From NCBI RefSeq assembly GCF_025151535.1, contig NZ_CP102288.1:2489501-2553500 (forward strand): a DNA stretch of 64,000 bases. Direction: 5' to 3'. The stretch is from Segatella copri DSM 18205 (lineage in GTDB: Bacteria > Bacteroidota > Bacteroidia > Bacteroidales > Bacteroidaceae). Made by a program: the position numbers and the translations under genes. Shown piece by piece: positions 52,453-61,303 of this stretch. The notes under the pieces are model-generated. The model was not told where the DNA came from, did not search any database, and saw nothing but the letters and a program-made list of their open reading frames with translations. Numbering within the stretch: position 1 is the first letter of the stretch; the number at the start of each line of letters is the position of its first letter.

Positions 52453-53229
52453 TTACTTTTTTACAGCCCCTCTTATCGCGAACCAGGCATGAACTGCAAG
52501 GGTGGGAAGAAGGCCGTAATGGGTGCGCATCACCTGAAAACGCTCCTTCAAGGAGGCTTTGTGGTTCTGCGTGGTCATGCCGCCATCCAGAAAATGGGTG
52601 AGGACGGCATGGACGTTGCGCAACGGGAGCTTGCGGCGAGATGACTCCCGCATGATACGGATGCACCAGTCTACATCTGCCGAATAACGGTAGTGCAGAT
52701 CGTAATGAATCTCACGGGCTATGTCTGTGCGGGCATAGAATGACTGGTGGCATACCAGCATGCCCCAGATGAACGAACGCCACGTGAGCTTCTTGGGTGG
52801 GGCTAGACGGCGATGACGCAGGAAATGGCCCATCTCGTCCACGATATCGGTATCCCCGTAAAGTACGCCGGGCAGTAATTCGCCTTCGCCTACACAGCCT
52901 TCTACATATTCCAGCGTATCGGCTGTAGGAAAGGTGTCACCGGCATTCATGAACACCAGGTAATCGCCCGTAGCTCGGTCGATGCTCTTGTTCATGGCAT
53001 CATAAAGTCCCTTGTCGGGCTCTGATATGACCACGATTTCGTGCGAACTCTCGCCTACTGCATTGCGATGCTGATATGCCTTCACCAGCTGGAGGGTGCG
53101 GTCGCGGGAACCGCCATCCATGATGATGTGCTCAATGTTGCAGTAGGTCTGGCGCTGCACGCTGTCGAGGGTACGCTGCAACTCCTTCTCGGCATTGTAC
53201 GTACAGGTTACGACGGTGAACTTAATCAT
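52453..53229 (-). CDS. Family 2 glycosyltransferase (WcaE-like)
   Basis: A GT-A enzyme. FTVVTCTYNAEKELQRTLDS at 3-22, then HIIMDGGSRDRTLQLV with the Asp and VISEPDKGLYDAMNKS typical of the colanic-acid-type branch, then YLVFMNAGDTF. At 258 residues it is of usual size. Its start overlaps the stop of the upstream glycosyltransferase gene by 4 bp, so the two are coupled and probably act one after the other on the same glycan. Confidence 0.93.
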   Translation of the reverse strand: MIKFTVVTCTYNAEKELQRTLDSVQRQTYCNIEHIIMDGGSRDRTLQLVKAYQHRNAVGESSHEIVVISEPDKGLYDAMNKSIDRATGDYLVFMNAGDTFPTADTLEYVEGCVGEGELLPGVLYGDTDIVDEMGHFLRHRRLAPPKKLTWRSFIWGMLVCHQSFYARTDIAREIHYDLHYRYSADVDWCIRIMRESSRRKLPLRNVHAVLTHFLDGGMTTQNHKASLKERFQVMRTHYGLLPTLAVHAWFAIRGAVKK

Positions 53230-54494
53230 AACTTATAGTTTTTGTAGGCCATCGCCTCGTTATAAACTTCAATATATTTCAATGCTACTGCATGCTGCGA
53301 ATAGTTCTGTGCTACCTTCTGCAGACATGCCTGCTTCAGCGCCGCCCTGTCGGCCTCTTCGAGTACCCAGTGGATGCCACTCGCCAGGTCTTCGGTATCG
53401 CGGTAGTTAGCTACGTAGCCGTTCTGCTGATGGTCTATCATCTCCGGTATACCTCCTACCCTGAAACCGATGCTCGGCACGCCGCACGCCATCGACTCCA
53501 TGATGGTGTTAGGGAGGTTATCTTCGAGCGATGGCAGCACAAAGGCATCTGCAGAATTGTAGATTGCCACAATCTGCTTCTCATCGCTGACATAGCCGAG
53601 CGAATAGGACGGCAGGGTGAGGTTTACTTCCTCGGAATGGCCGCCCAGGATGGCGATGGCGGTATTCTCCTTCATCTCGGGATAGCGCGCTACCAGCCGG
53701 TCGATGGCTTCGATGAAATAGCGCATGCCCTTGCGCTCGTCGGTTACGCGCTGGGATACGAAGAGAATGATATGCTTGTCGGCTGGCAAACCGGCACGCA
53801 GACGCGCCTCTGCCTGATCCTGAGGACAGAACACGTGGGTATCTATCGGATTCGGGATGTTGGTGATGCGCTGGCCAACGAAGAGACCGCTGCCCTTAGC
53901 CTGCCGTTCGAGCCAACGGCTACAGGTGACGAAGGAGATGGCGCCGCGATGGTAGAGTTCCTTCTTGCGGCGGAATATCTTTGCTGAGAGGTCGTTCTTG
54001 CTGCCTTTATTGGGGAGAAGCGGACAGTTGCCGCAGGCGGAGGCATAGCGGTTGCAGCCACGGGCATAATGGCAGATGCCGGTAGCTGGCCAGAGATCGT
54101 GCATGGTCCATACCACCGGTTTGCCGCTGCGGATAATCTTGCGGATGTTCTTGAGTGAGAGCATGCCCTGGTTGATCCAGGAGAGATGGATGACATCTGC
54201 CTCCTGAAACTCGCGGAGCCTGGTGATATCGGTACCCGATGTTGCCATGTCTACCTCCCAGAGGCGCTGACGGGAGAAATGGAGATGCCAGAATACGCAC
54301 CAGCGCTCCCACAGGAAGTTCCACTGCAACCTGAGCGAACGGGGCAGACTGACCACGGTGATGTCTTCTGTCTCCTTGTCGCGTACCAACATCTTTGCCT
54401 TAACGCCATTGTTGTTAAGGGCATCCATCAGGCGGTTGGCTGCTACTGCCGCTCCGCCTGTCTTTTCACTTGTATTTACTATGAGTACTCTCAT
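53226..54494 (-). CDS. Family 4 glycosyltransferase (GT-B)
   Basis: A GT-B retaining glycosyltransferase. I chose the ATG at 54494 (MRVLIVNTSEKTGGAAVAAN), which gives 422 residues and the normal N-terminal Rossmann strand; the frame extends 54 codons further through the promoter. GGAAVAANRLMDAL is typical of acceptor-side motifs, and SLEDNLPNTIMESMACGVPS then GFRVGGIPEMI of donor binding. Residues about 135-165 contain CHYARGCNRYASACGNCPLL, a Cys cluster common in this subgroup. Confidence 0.93.
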   Translation of the reverse strand: MRVLIVNTSEKTGGAAVAANRLMDALNNNGVKAKMLVRDKETEDITVVSLPRSLRLQWNFLWERWCVFWHLHFSRQRLWEVDMATSGTDITRLREFQEADVIHLSWINQGMLSLKNIRKIIRSGKPVVWTMHDLWPATGICHYARGCNRYASACGNCPLLPNKGSKNDLSAKIFRRKKELYHRGAISFVTCSRWLERQAKGSGLFVGQRITNIPNPIDTHVFCPQDQAEARLRAGLPADKHIILFVSQRVTDERKGMRYFIEAIDRLVARYPEMKENTAIAILGGHSEEVNLTLPSYSLGYVSDEKQIVAIYNSADAFVLPSLEDNLPNTIMESMACGVPSIGFRVGGIPEMIDHQQNGYVANYRDTEDLASGIHWVLEEADRAALKQACLQKVAQNYSQHAVALKYIEVYNEAMAYKNYKL

Positions 54495-54543
54495 CTGCGT
54501 ATATTTTTGATACCGCAAAAGCTGCGTATATTGATTGATACTG

Positions 54544-54574
54544 CAAAGATAGCACAAATCGGAGACAAAACAAA
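54544..54574 (-). promoter_or_regulatory. Promoter of the glycosyltransferase pair
   Basis: On the - strand: TTTG (54574-54571), 19 bp, TATCTTTG (54551-54544). It rules out the upstream extension of the reading frame. Confidence 0.75.
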
Positions 54575-54639
54575 ATAAAAAGGCATGTTTTTTTCGAGGA
54601 AATCGGAAAAGAGGAAACGGAAGAGGGAGAAAGGGGGAT

Positions 54640-54678
54640 AAAAAAACATACCACAACTCTCAACGAGCTGTGGCATGT
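54640..54678 (-). terminator. Terminator of the candidate small RNA
   Basis: Read on the - strand, ACATGCCACAGCTC pairs with GAGTTGTGGTATGT (14 bp with wobble), followed by TTTTTTT. Confidence 0.8.
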
Positions 54679-54815
54679 AATATGTTTAACTTAAAAAATC
54701 TAATCAAAATAGTCTCACGACCTTCTCAATTATCGGTTAAACAATCTACCTTAAAACCTAATAACTAAAAACCTAAATCTATTACTACTAACCTAAACAA
54801 TCTATTAACCTTTTG
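54640..54815 (-). ncRNA. Candidate small RNA of about 175 nt
   Basis: A full-match promoter (see 54822-54853) and a strong terminator (54640-54678) on the - strand enclose about 175 nt with no open frame worth naming. The 5-prime half repeats TTTAGGTTA/TTTAGGTTT three or four times, and the 3-prime end is the 14-bp terminator stem. The next gene downstream has its own promoter after the terminator, so this is a free-standing unit. No known RNA family is recognised. Confidence 0.5.
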
Positions 54816-54821
54816 ACGCTG

Positions 54822-54853
54822 CAAAATTACTACTATTTCGGCTATTCACCAAA
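54822..54853 (-). promoter_or_regulatory. Promoter of the candidate small RNA
   Basis: On the - strand: TTTG (54853-54850), 20 bp, TAATTTTG (54829-54822). Confidence 0.7.
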
Positions 54854-55101
54854 TATTCAGCCAAGAAAGTGTGACGTTTTTACATTTTTTTGATATATAT
54901 CAAGCAAAAATGAACAAAAGAAACGGAAATTAACAACTTTCTGACACTTTTCCTACATTTTGCAGAATATAAAGCTTTTGCCCTTACAGGGCGCCTTGCT
55001 GATTGCTATTATACCCAGGGCGCTGCCCTGGGCTAGGAGCTTCTGCCCTTTCAGGGCGTGCTGCTTGCATGCTGCCCGATTAAGGGCGTGCTGATTGCGT
55101 T
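54854..55101. repeat. Gap before ispF with GCCCT hairpin repeats
   Basis: From 54980 to 55088 there are four short palindromes: GCCCTTACAGGGCG (54980), CCCAGGGC-GCT-GCCCTGGG (55014), GCCCTTTCAGGGCG (55045) and GCCCGATTAAGGGCG (55074), with GCTGATTGC or GCTGCTTGC between them. The AT-rich part before 54980 shows nothing coding. Confidence 0.75.
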
Positions 55102-55581
55102 CTATCCTTTCTGGATAAGAACGGTGGCATAGGCGGAGATTCCCTCCATTCTGCCTGTGAATCCGAGTTTCTCGGTGGTTGTTGCCTTGATGGATATCTG
55201 GTCTTCGTCTACCCCCATCACCTCTGCCAGACAGGCTTTCATGGCTGGCACATGCGGGTTGAGTTTAGGGCGTTCGGCACAGACTGTGGCATCGATATTG
55301 CCCAGTGTATAGCCCTTGGTAGCTATCAGTTCCATCGTTTTGCGGAGCAGTATCTTAGAATCCACATTCAGTGTTTCTGCTGCCGTATCCGGGAAATGAT
55401 ATCCGATATCACGCATGTTGGCGGCGCCCAGCAGGGCATCGCAAATGGCATGTATCAGCACATCGGCATCGCTGTGGCCCAGCAATCCCAGTTCATAATC
55501 TATCTTGATTCCTCCCAGCCACAAGTCGCGGTTTTCCACCAGCTTGTGGACATCATATCCAAATCCTACACGTATATTCAT
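55102..55581 (-). CDS. ispF: 2-C-methyl-D-erythritol 2,4-cyclodiphosphate synthase
   Basis: Fifth step of the MEP pathway; forms the cyclic diphosphate with loss of CMP. At 159 residues it is standard. FGYDVHKLVENRDLWLGG at about 7-24 gives the zinc-binding Asp and His; GLLGHSDADVLIHAICDALL and DIGYHFPDT follow, and the C-terminus has TTTEKLGFTGRMEGI. It is far from ispD (14660), so the MEP genes are dispersed. Confidence 0.97.
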   Translation of the reverse strand: MNIRVGFGYDVHKLVENRDLWLGGIKIDYELGLLGHSDADVLIHAICDALLGAANMRDIGYHFPDTAAETLNVDSKILLRKTMELIATKGYTLGNIDATVCAERPKLNPHVPAMKACLAEVMGVDEDQISIKATTTEKLGFTGRMEGISAYATVLIQKG

Positions 55582-55618
55582 CGCTTTAAATTAATTGAAT
55601 GTTGAATTTTGATTTTTT

Positions 55619-55698
55619 AGTGTTGAATGTTGAATGTTGAATTAGGCTAGCGCCCTTGAGTCCGTTAGGCAAAAATTCAACATTCAACATTCAACACT
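55619..55698. repeat. Perfect 25-bp inverted repeat built of TTGAATG heptamers
   Basis: Arms at 55619-55643 and 55674-55698 are exact reverse complements, each made of TTGAATG units, with a 30-nt loop. It lies between porV and ispF. The loop holds GAGTCCGTTAGGC, related to a sequence near 35278. Confidence 0.9.
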
Positions 55699-55703
55699 CA
55701 ACA

Positions 55704-56888
55704 TTACCTTTTAAACAGGTCCTTCAGTCCATCCATATCAAACGACAGGGTGAAGCGGAGGGTCTGGTCGAGCGGGTTACTCTTGGCGGTAGCCACCACA
55801 TAGGCAGCATCGAGCGAGAAGACATTCATCTTGAAACCGGCACCCACGGTGAAGTACTTGCGGTTACCCTTGCTCTGACTCTCGTGATGATAACCGGCAC
55901 GGAGCGCAAACTTATCATTGTATACATACTCGGCACCCAAACCGTAGTTGATTTCCTCCAGCTCTTCCTTGAAACCGCCAGGGGCATCGCTGAAACTCTT
56001 GAAGATACCGCTGATGCCCGAAATATCATCATACTCACGATGCACACGGTCTTCATATTCTGAATTATCCTCACCCTCTTCCTGCTTCGGAACGGTAGGC
56101 ACCAGATACTTGTTGGCATCGGCTGCCAGGGTAACGCGGTTGTACTCGTCGATAGGAATCATCAGCGAGGCACCCAGACGCATGTTGGCTGGCAGGAACT
56201 CGCCATACTCCTTGCCGCTGAAGGTAATCTTACTACCGATGTTAGAAATATTCAAGCCCAAACCCAACTGGCATTCGCGCTGGCCGATGACCACATAGTT
56301 CTGGTAATAGGCGGCAATATCGGCTGCGAAAGCGGAGGCAGGCGAATTATCTTCGGTATAATCGAAGCGCATATCGGAATAGATCCAGCGGATGGCAGCA
56401 GCAAGAGAGAACTTCTCGCTGAGCATCAGAGAATAAGCCACATCGACCGACATCTCGTAAGGATTGATGGTCATACCCGTGCCACTCTCGGCACCCTCTT
56501 CGCTGGTAAACACTTCGCCCATATTGAAATAGCGGAGCGATGCAGATACGGCACTGTAATCGCCAATGCGGTAATAGCCAGAGAGATAGGCGAGGTTCAT
56601 ATCATTGACCAGCGAGCGCAGCCAAGGAGTGAAGCTGAGCGACACACCGGCACGCGAAATGGTGAAAGGATATTTTGCCGGATTCCAGTACTGAGAGTTG
56701 ACATCAGGGTCGGTAGCCGCACCGATGTCTCCCAAACCGCCACCACGGGCATCAGGAGCTATGGTTTGCGAAATGACTGCATAGTTCACAGGATTGAAGA
56801 GGTCTTTCTTATCCTGCGCCTTCACTTCTGATGCCATCAGAGCGAGACATCCCAAGATGAATATCTTATAGATTCTTTTCATTGCCAT
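55704..56888 (-). CDS. porV: Type IX secretion outer-membrane protein PorV
   Basis: A beta-barrel shuttle that carries substrates from the type IX translocon to the PorU sortase. I chose the ATG at 56888 (MAMKRIYKIFILGCLALMAS); the frame extends 39 codons upstream into porU and is not credible. Signal peptide, then FNPVNYAVISQTIAPDARGG and LGDIGAATDPDVNSQYWNPA, the PorV signature. At 394 residues, with C-terminal FTLSFDMDGLKDLFKR. It lies 13 bp after porU, as in other Bacteroidota. Confidence 0.95.
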   Translation of the reverse strand: MAMKRIYKIFILGCLALMASEVKAQDKKDLFNPVNYAVISQTIAPDARGGGLGDIGAATDPDVNSQYWNPAKYPFTISRAGVSLSFTPWLRSLVNDMNLAYLSGYYRIGDYSAVSASLRYFNMGEVFTSEEGAESGTGMTINPYEMSVDVAYSLMLSEKFSLAAAIRWIYSDMRFDYTEDNSPASAFAADIAAYYQNYVVIGQRECQLGLGLNISNIGSKITFSGKEYGEFLPANMRLGASLMIPIDEYNRVTLAADANKYLVPTVPKQEEGEDNSEYEDRVHREYDDISGISGIFKSFSDAPGGFKEELEEINYGLGAEYVYNDKFALRAGYHHESQSKGNRKYFTVGAGFKMNVFSLDAAYVVATAKSNPLDQTLRFTLSFDMDGLKDLFKR

Positions 56889-56901
56889 TGTAAATATATT
56901 T

Positions 56902-59900
56902 TTATTTGATAATGATGAGTTTCTTGACTTTAGAGGTGTAGCTGCTGCCATCGCTCGCCACCTTGACGCGATAGAGATATACTCCGGTGCCCAGAGGGGT
57001 GCCACTATCGGAGGTGAGGTCCCAGCTTACGGTATAGCTGCCCGAGGTAGGTACACCGCTTTCGGAATGGCGCCAGTGCTGTCTGCCCGACGAATCGAAC
57101 ACTTCTACCACCACGTCCATATCGCTCTCTGTGCGGTCGTGACTGATGATGAAGGTAGTGGAGGTCTTAGCCGGATTGGCGGTTACGCCCACATCGAAGA
57201 GCGCCGGACTCAGTGCCTTCACCACATTGAAGCGGAGCTTCACCGTAGAACTGTTGTTCTGGATATCCCAGGCACGGAAGGTGAGTTCGTGCTTGCCCGG
57301 TTCCAGTTGCGGTATGCTGTAATAGGTAGAACCGCTGGTATAGGTTCCGAAATCGTAGGTGAAATTGCTGTTCAGCACGTAGGTCTTCGACATATCGCCA
57401 TCTATCACCAGCTGCAGGTCGTGGCCGATACCGCTTCCGGCAGCATTGATTCCGTCCTTATCGGTTATCTTTGCCACAAAGAACGGAGTGGTATTGACAT
57501 TGCCGCCATCTACAAAGGAAGGCGAATTGAGATAGCAGTAGATGGAAGGACCGATGGAATCGTTCTTCTGCTCCTCGCTCTCGCCTACCGTAAACTGCTC
57601 GCTGAAGCCGTGAGCGGAGAGGGTCTTGGCGGTATTCACCGCATAGAGGTTGACCAGACCGCTCTGGTTGGAATAATTGATATCCAGCGGAACGGCAAAG
57701 GAGAAGGCAAACTTGCCGCCTCTTACGCTATCGGTGCCCTGATACAGGGTCTTGGTTCTGTCTTTGTATTCGAAAGCCTTCTCAGCGCCATCCTTGCCGG
57801 TATCGTTCAGGCGACAGGTAACCGTTTCCTTGGAATCTCTTACGGTAGCGGTGATGACGCCCCGGAAGTCGTCTGCTCCCTCGATATGACCTGCCATGCG
57901 GGCGATAGAGCCTGCCTTCAGCATCGGCAGGGTTGCGGCTCCGGCAACAGGGATGCCGTTGATGGAATCTACTACTATCTGACGCTTAGGCAGATTGAGC
58001 GCAAGCGCCGGGTCGCCCAAGAGGGAATAGTGAAGATGGTTCACCGTGACATCGGAGCCGGAAGTTGGTCCGTTGCCGCTCACCAGGTCGTTCTGCGCCA
58101 GTCGGTGCGCCTCGCCTATCGTGACAGGCTTGCCATCTACCAGACTGAGCACTCTGTGGATGAAGGCACGGTTGATATGTCTGTTATACTGGGCGTAAAC
58201 GGTACGGGTGGTGCCATAGAAGGCTACTGCGCCGCCTTTTTCGTTGAGCAGTGCATATTCGCCGATGTTGGCTTCGAGTCCGTCGAACGGCATGATATCG
58301 CAGGAGGCAGTTACCCAGAGCGGCAGGTTGGTATTGCGGAAATCGGCAAAATCGGTAAGTTTCAGAACCGATTCATGCGACATCTGGGTAGGATCGCCAT
58401 GTCCGGCATAATCCATGATGAGGGCTCCCGCAGCCTGCTGCTGTTTGATAATCCTCGTTGCTTCGGGATAGGTATTGCCCGAAGAGGAAGTTTCGCGGGT
58501 ATAGGCATCCCACATCACCTTCTTGACGAGATAGGCGGGATAGGTGGTGAGCACATCATTTGCCACATCATCGGCATCCTGCATGTGAAGGTTGCCGTTT
58601 CCGTCATCGCCCATAAACATCAGGGTGTTCTGCCAGGCGCCTACATTGGCATTCTGAGCATAACTGATGGTCTTGTCTACCAGCATCTGGGCTTCTTCTG
58701 CATAGGTTACCGGGAAGCGGCCTACGGCTACATCCTGCAGTTCGCGGCTAGGGTACAGTCCGGCTCCCTCGCCGAGCAAACCGAACCAGCTGTCGCTGAC
58801 GAAGCAAGATACGGCGCTGAAGGAGTTTTCACTCTCAAAGCACAGCAGGTAATCGTCTGGATTCAGGGTTCTGCAACCGGAGGTAAGCATGCGGTTATCC
58901 CATACGCAGTCGCCGAAGAGCAGGAGATATTTCGGCATATCTGCCTCGCTCTGCGCCTTATCGGAAAGCATGCGCAGGTAGCGGCGGTAGGCGTTGGCAT
59001 CGGGGGTACCGCTAGAAAATTCGTTATAGAGTTCATCGGCAGGCACGATGGTAACGCGCAGTCCGTCGTGCTGTTCATGAAATTCTTTCAGCCGCTGAGC
59101 CTGTTTCAGCAGTTTCTGTGAGGTCGGGATGATGATGACCATATCGGCTGCTCCATCGGCATGATGATCCTGGTTGGTGATGCCGTAGACATACTGGGCA
59201 GCCGGAATCTTTCCACCGGCGGCAAGTTTGGCAGCGGTAAAGGCACAGCTTCGAGGCTTTTCCCACGTTACGGAGATATAATCGAGGCGGATGGAAGCGC
59301 CCGACAAGACCTTGATGGAGATGGTATCCTTATCCTGGAAATCGGAATCGGGATAGGTGACAACCCGCTCTGTAGCCTTGAGGTAAGCTGTTTCCTCCGT
59401 AGGATTATCATTCTTGAGAGAAAGGGTGATTTCGCCCAAAACCTTGCCATTCTTCAGTATCTGAGCCTTGCTGTCTGTGGCGGTAGTCAGGGCTACGGAG
59501 AGTTTGCCTATCGTAGAACCGGTGGTATTCGTGATTACCACTTTCTTCTCATCGCCCACCTTCAGTTCTTCTGCATCGAAAAGGTTTCTGCCACCATGAT
59601 AGTAGCTGTAACCATCTGATTCATAGAGGGAATGATAATCGTAAGGCTGCGGATAATGGGAAGAGACAAAGGTGGCTGAATCCTGCACCAGAGGCTCTCC
59701 ATCGGTCTGGGTAATAAAATAGTAGCCGTAATCGGAATAAGGATTACGGACGCGCTGGAGGGCGGTTTCTGACTTCCAGGAAACCGGTCCCTGGGCATAG
59801 AAATAATGCTTGCCGCCAACGATGCACTGGGGAACTTCCTGCAAATCGTCAGTAGCCTGCAGTTCGCTCGCCAGAAGGGCTTCGTTCTGCAGATTGCCGC

Positions 59901-60540
59901 CATAGCCGTAAATCTTCACCTTGCTGATATCGGAGAAGCCTGCCTGGCGCACTACCTGTTCGGTAAGCTGATGGAAACCGGTTTCGCTGACTCTGATCTT
60001 CGCCCATCTGCCTGAGGCAAGAACGGAATGGGAGGCATAGAGGGAAGAGGCTGAGCGCAAAGCATCAGAAGAAGTGAAGGCTGATACTTTGCCCTTAGCC
60101 AACAGAGAACCTCGACTGGAACGCTCGGAGCGCTTCAGAGGACGGGCATCTACCTGGAGCATGAAGCTGACCAGCAGCTGATGACGGTTATTGCGGAATA
60201 CAACAGGACTGAAATCTATCTGGAGTACGCCCTGCTTACGGCATTCGGTAACCCGCTGCTGGGGTAATACCTGCTCAGGAGGAACTGCACCCGACAGGCG
60301 GTTATAATTGGCGATGTCGGAGGCAGTCATGTCGATATACTCGCCATATTTAAGGCTGACGGTATATACAGAATCACGATATGCACCGGTCAAAGGAATG
60401 GAATACACGAAACGGGGCAACACGGAATCTACTCTGACTTCTGAAGAGGTCAGATTGAAGAATCGCTGTGCCTGAGCAGGAGCCACCAGCATGAGCAGGC
60501 ATGCCAGCAGCATGTATTTCCAAACCTTCGTTGTGTTCAT
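56902..60540 (-). CDS. porU: Type IX secretion sortase PorU
   Basis: A C25 (gingipain-type) cysteine peptidase that removes the C-terminal sorting domain of secreted proteins at the cell surface. Signal peptide about 1-24 (MLLACLLMLVAPAQA). An N-terminal beta domain leads to the peptidase domain at about 455-830; His714 in DYAGHGDPTQ and Cys747 in VTASCDIMPFDG form the dyad. The C-terminus, about 1120-1212, is itself a sorting-type domain ending VYLYRVKVASDG...KKLIIIK. At 1212 residues it has normal PorU length. Confidence 0.95.
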   Translation of the reverse strand: MNTTKVWKYMLLACLLMLVAPAQAQRFFNLTSSEVRVDSVLPRFVYSIPLTGAYRDSVYTVSLKYGEYIDMTASDIANYNRLSGAVPPEQVLPQQRVTECRKQGVLQIDFSPVVFRNNRHQLLVSFMLQVDARPLKRSERSSRGSLLAKGKVSAFTSSDALRSASSLYASHSVLASGRWAKIRVSETGFHQLTEQVVRQAGFSDISKVKIYGYGGNLQNEALLASELQATDDLQEVPQCIVGGKHYFYAQGPVSWKSETALQRVRNPYSDYGYYFITQTDGEPLVQDSATFVSSHYPQPYDYHSLYESDGYSYYHGGRNLFDAEELKVGDEKKVVITNTTGSTIGKLSVALTTATDSKAQILKNGKVLGEITLSLKNDNPTEETAYLKATERVVTYPDSDFQDKDTISIKVLSGASIRLDYISVTWEKPRSCAFTAAKLAAGGKIPAAQYVYGITNQDHHADGAADMVIIIPTSQKLLKQAQRLKEFHEQHDGLRVTIVPADELYNEFSSGTPDANAYRRYLRMLSDKAQSEADMPKYLLLFGDCVWDNRMLTSGCRTLNPDDYLLCFESENSFSAVSCFVSDSWFGLLGEGAGLYPSRELQDVAVGRFPVTYAEEAQMLVDKTISYAQNANVGAWQNTLMFMGDDGNGNLHMQDADDVANDVLTTYPAYLVKKVMWDAYTRETSSSGNTYPEATRIIKQQQAAGALIMDYAGHGDPTQMSHESVLKLTDFADFRNTNLPLWVTASCDIMPFDGLEANIGEYALLNEKGGAVAFYGTTRTVYAQYNRHINRAFIHRVLSLVDGKPVTIGEAHRLAQNDLVSGNGPTSGSDVTVNHLHYSLLGDPALALNLPKRQIVVDSINGIPVAGAATLPMLKAGSIARMAGHIEGADDFRGVITATVRDSKETVTCRLNDTGKDGAEKAFEYKDRTKTLYQGTDSVRGGKFAFSFAVPLDINYSNQSGLVNLYAVNTAKTLSAHGFSEQFTVGESEEQKNDSIGPSIYCYLNSPSFVDGGNVNTTPFFVAKITDKDGINAAGSGIGHDLQLVIDGDMSKTYVLNSNFTYDFGTYTSGSTYYSIPQLEPGKHELTFRAWDIQNNSSTVKLRFNVVKALSPALFDVGVTANPAKTSTTFIISHDRTESDMDVVVEVFDSSGRQHWRHSESGVPTSGSYTVSWDLTSDSGTPLGTGVYLYRVKVASDGSSYTSKVKKLIIIK

Positions 60541-60565
60541 ATCGATATATTACTTGCAATATTGT

Positions 60566-61183
60566 TTATTTACAGTGAAAATCGAGCACCTTCCTGTCTT
60601 CTAGATAGCCTACGAGATGGTCGTCGATGTTGACAGGACCGCAGCCTGTAGGACATCCGGTATAGAGCAGGTCGCCCGTCTTGAGCGTGAAGTACTGGCT
60701 GATATAGGAGATGATTTCATCTACCTTGTAGAGCATATCGCTCGTGCAGCCTTCCTGTACGGTCTTGTCATTGAGGTCGAGGCGGAAGTGCAGTGCCTGG
60801 ATATCACGGAACTTCTGGATGTCGACCCATTCGCCGATAACCGCAGAACCGTCGAATCCCTTGGCGAGTTCCCAAGGCTGGCCAGCCTCGCGCAGCTTCT
60901 TCTGCATCTCGCGTGCCGTAAAGTCGATACCTACGGTTACAGCATCGTAATAGCGGTGGGTGAAACGCTGCGGAATGGTCTTTCCCAACTTGGATATTCT
61001 GACCACTACTTCGGTTTCATACTCTATTCTTCCCAGATGATCAGGGATGAAGAAAGGCTTGCCGTTATTGAGCAAAGCAGAATCTGCCTTGGTAAAGATG
61101 ACAGGACGCTCTGGTTTAGATAACGTACCATGCAGCGATTTATTGTGTTCGGTATAGTTCATACCGATGGCAAATATCTTCAT
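60566..61183 (-). CDS. Fumarylacetoacetate hydrolase family protein
   Basis: An FAH-fold metal-dependent hydrolase or isomerase (FAHD1-like oxaloacetate decarboxylase or acylpyruvase type). Begins MKIFAIGMNYTEHNKSL. The metal site is EYETEVVVRISKLGKTI with the E-x-E pair, then VGIDFTAREMQ with Asp. KGFDGSAVIGEW and the final GDLLYTGCPTGCGPV match the family. At 205 residues it is of the short type. It lies 25 bp before porU and may share its transcript. Substrate is unknown. Confidence 0.9.
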   Translation of the reverse strand: MKIFAIGMNYTEHNKSLHGTLSKPERPVIFTKADSALLNNGKPFFIPDHLGRIEYETEVVVRISKLGKTIPQRFTHRYYDAVTVGIDFTAREMQKKLREAGQPWELAKGFDGSAVIGEWVDIQKFRDIQALHFRLDLNDKTVQEGCTSDMLYKVDEIISYISQYFTLKTGDLLYTGCPTGCGPVNIDDHLVGYLEDRKVLDFHCK

Positions 61184-61212
61184 AACATCAAATTTTTATA
61201 TAAAAAAGAAAT

Positions 61213-61252
61213 GGGAGTTAGAAGCAAAGCGAGGCTTAACTTCATAACTCCC
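61213..61252 (-). terminator. Terminator after tsf
   Basis: On the - strand GGGAGTTA (61252-61245) pairs with TAACTCCC (61220-61213) with further pairing inside, followed by ATTTCTTTTTT. Confidence 0.75.
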
Positions 61253-61303
61253 GGTATTCTAATTTAACTATAAGTCAAATTAACGCTTGCTTTTGAGTAA
61301 TGA

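Noticed and set aside
57067..59121. 684-codon open frame on the + strand
   Set aside because: It lies antisense to porU, whose catalytic residues and domain order are clear; a shadow of biased codon use.
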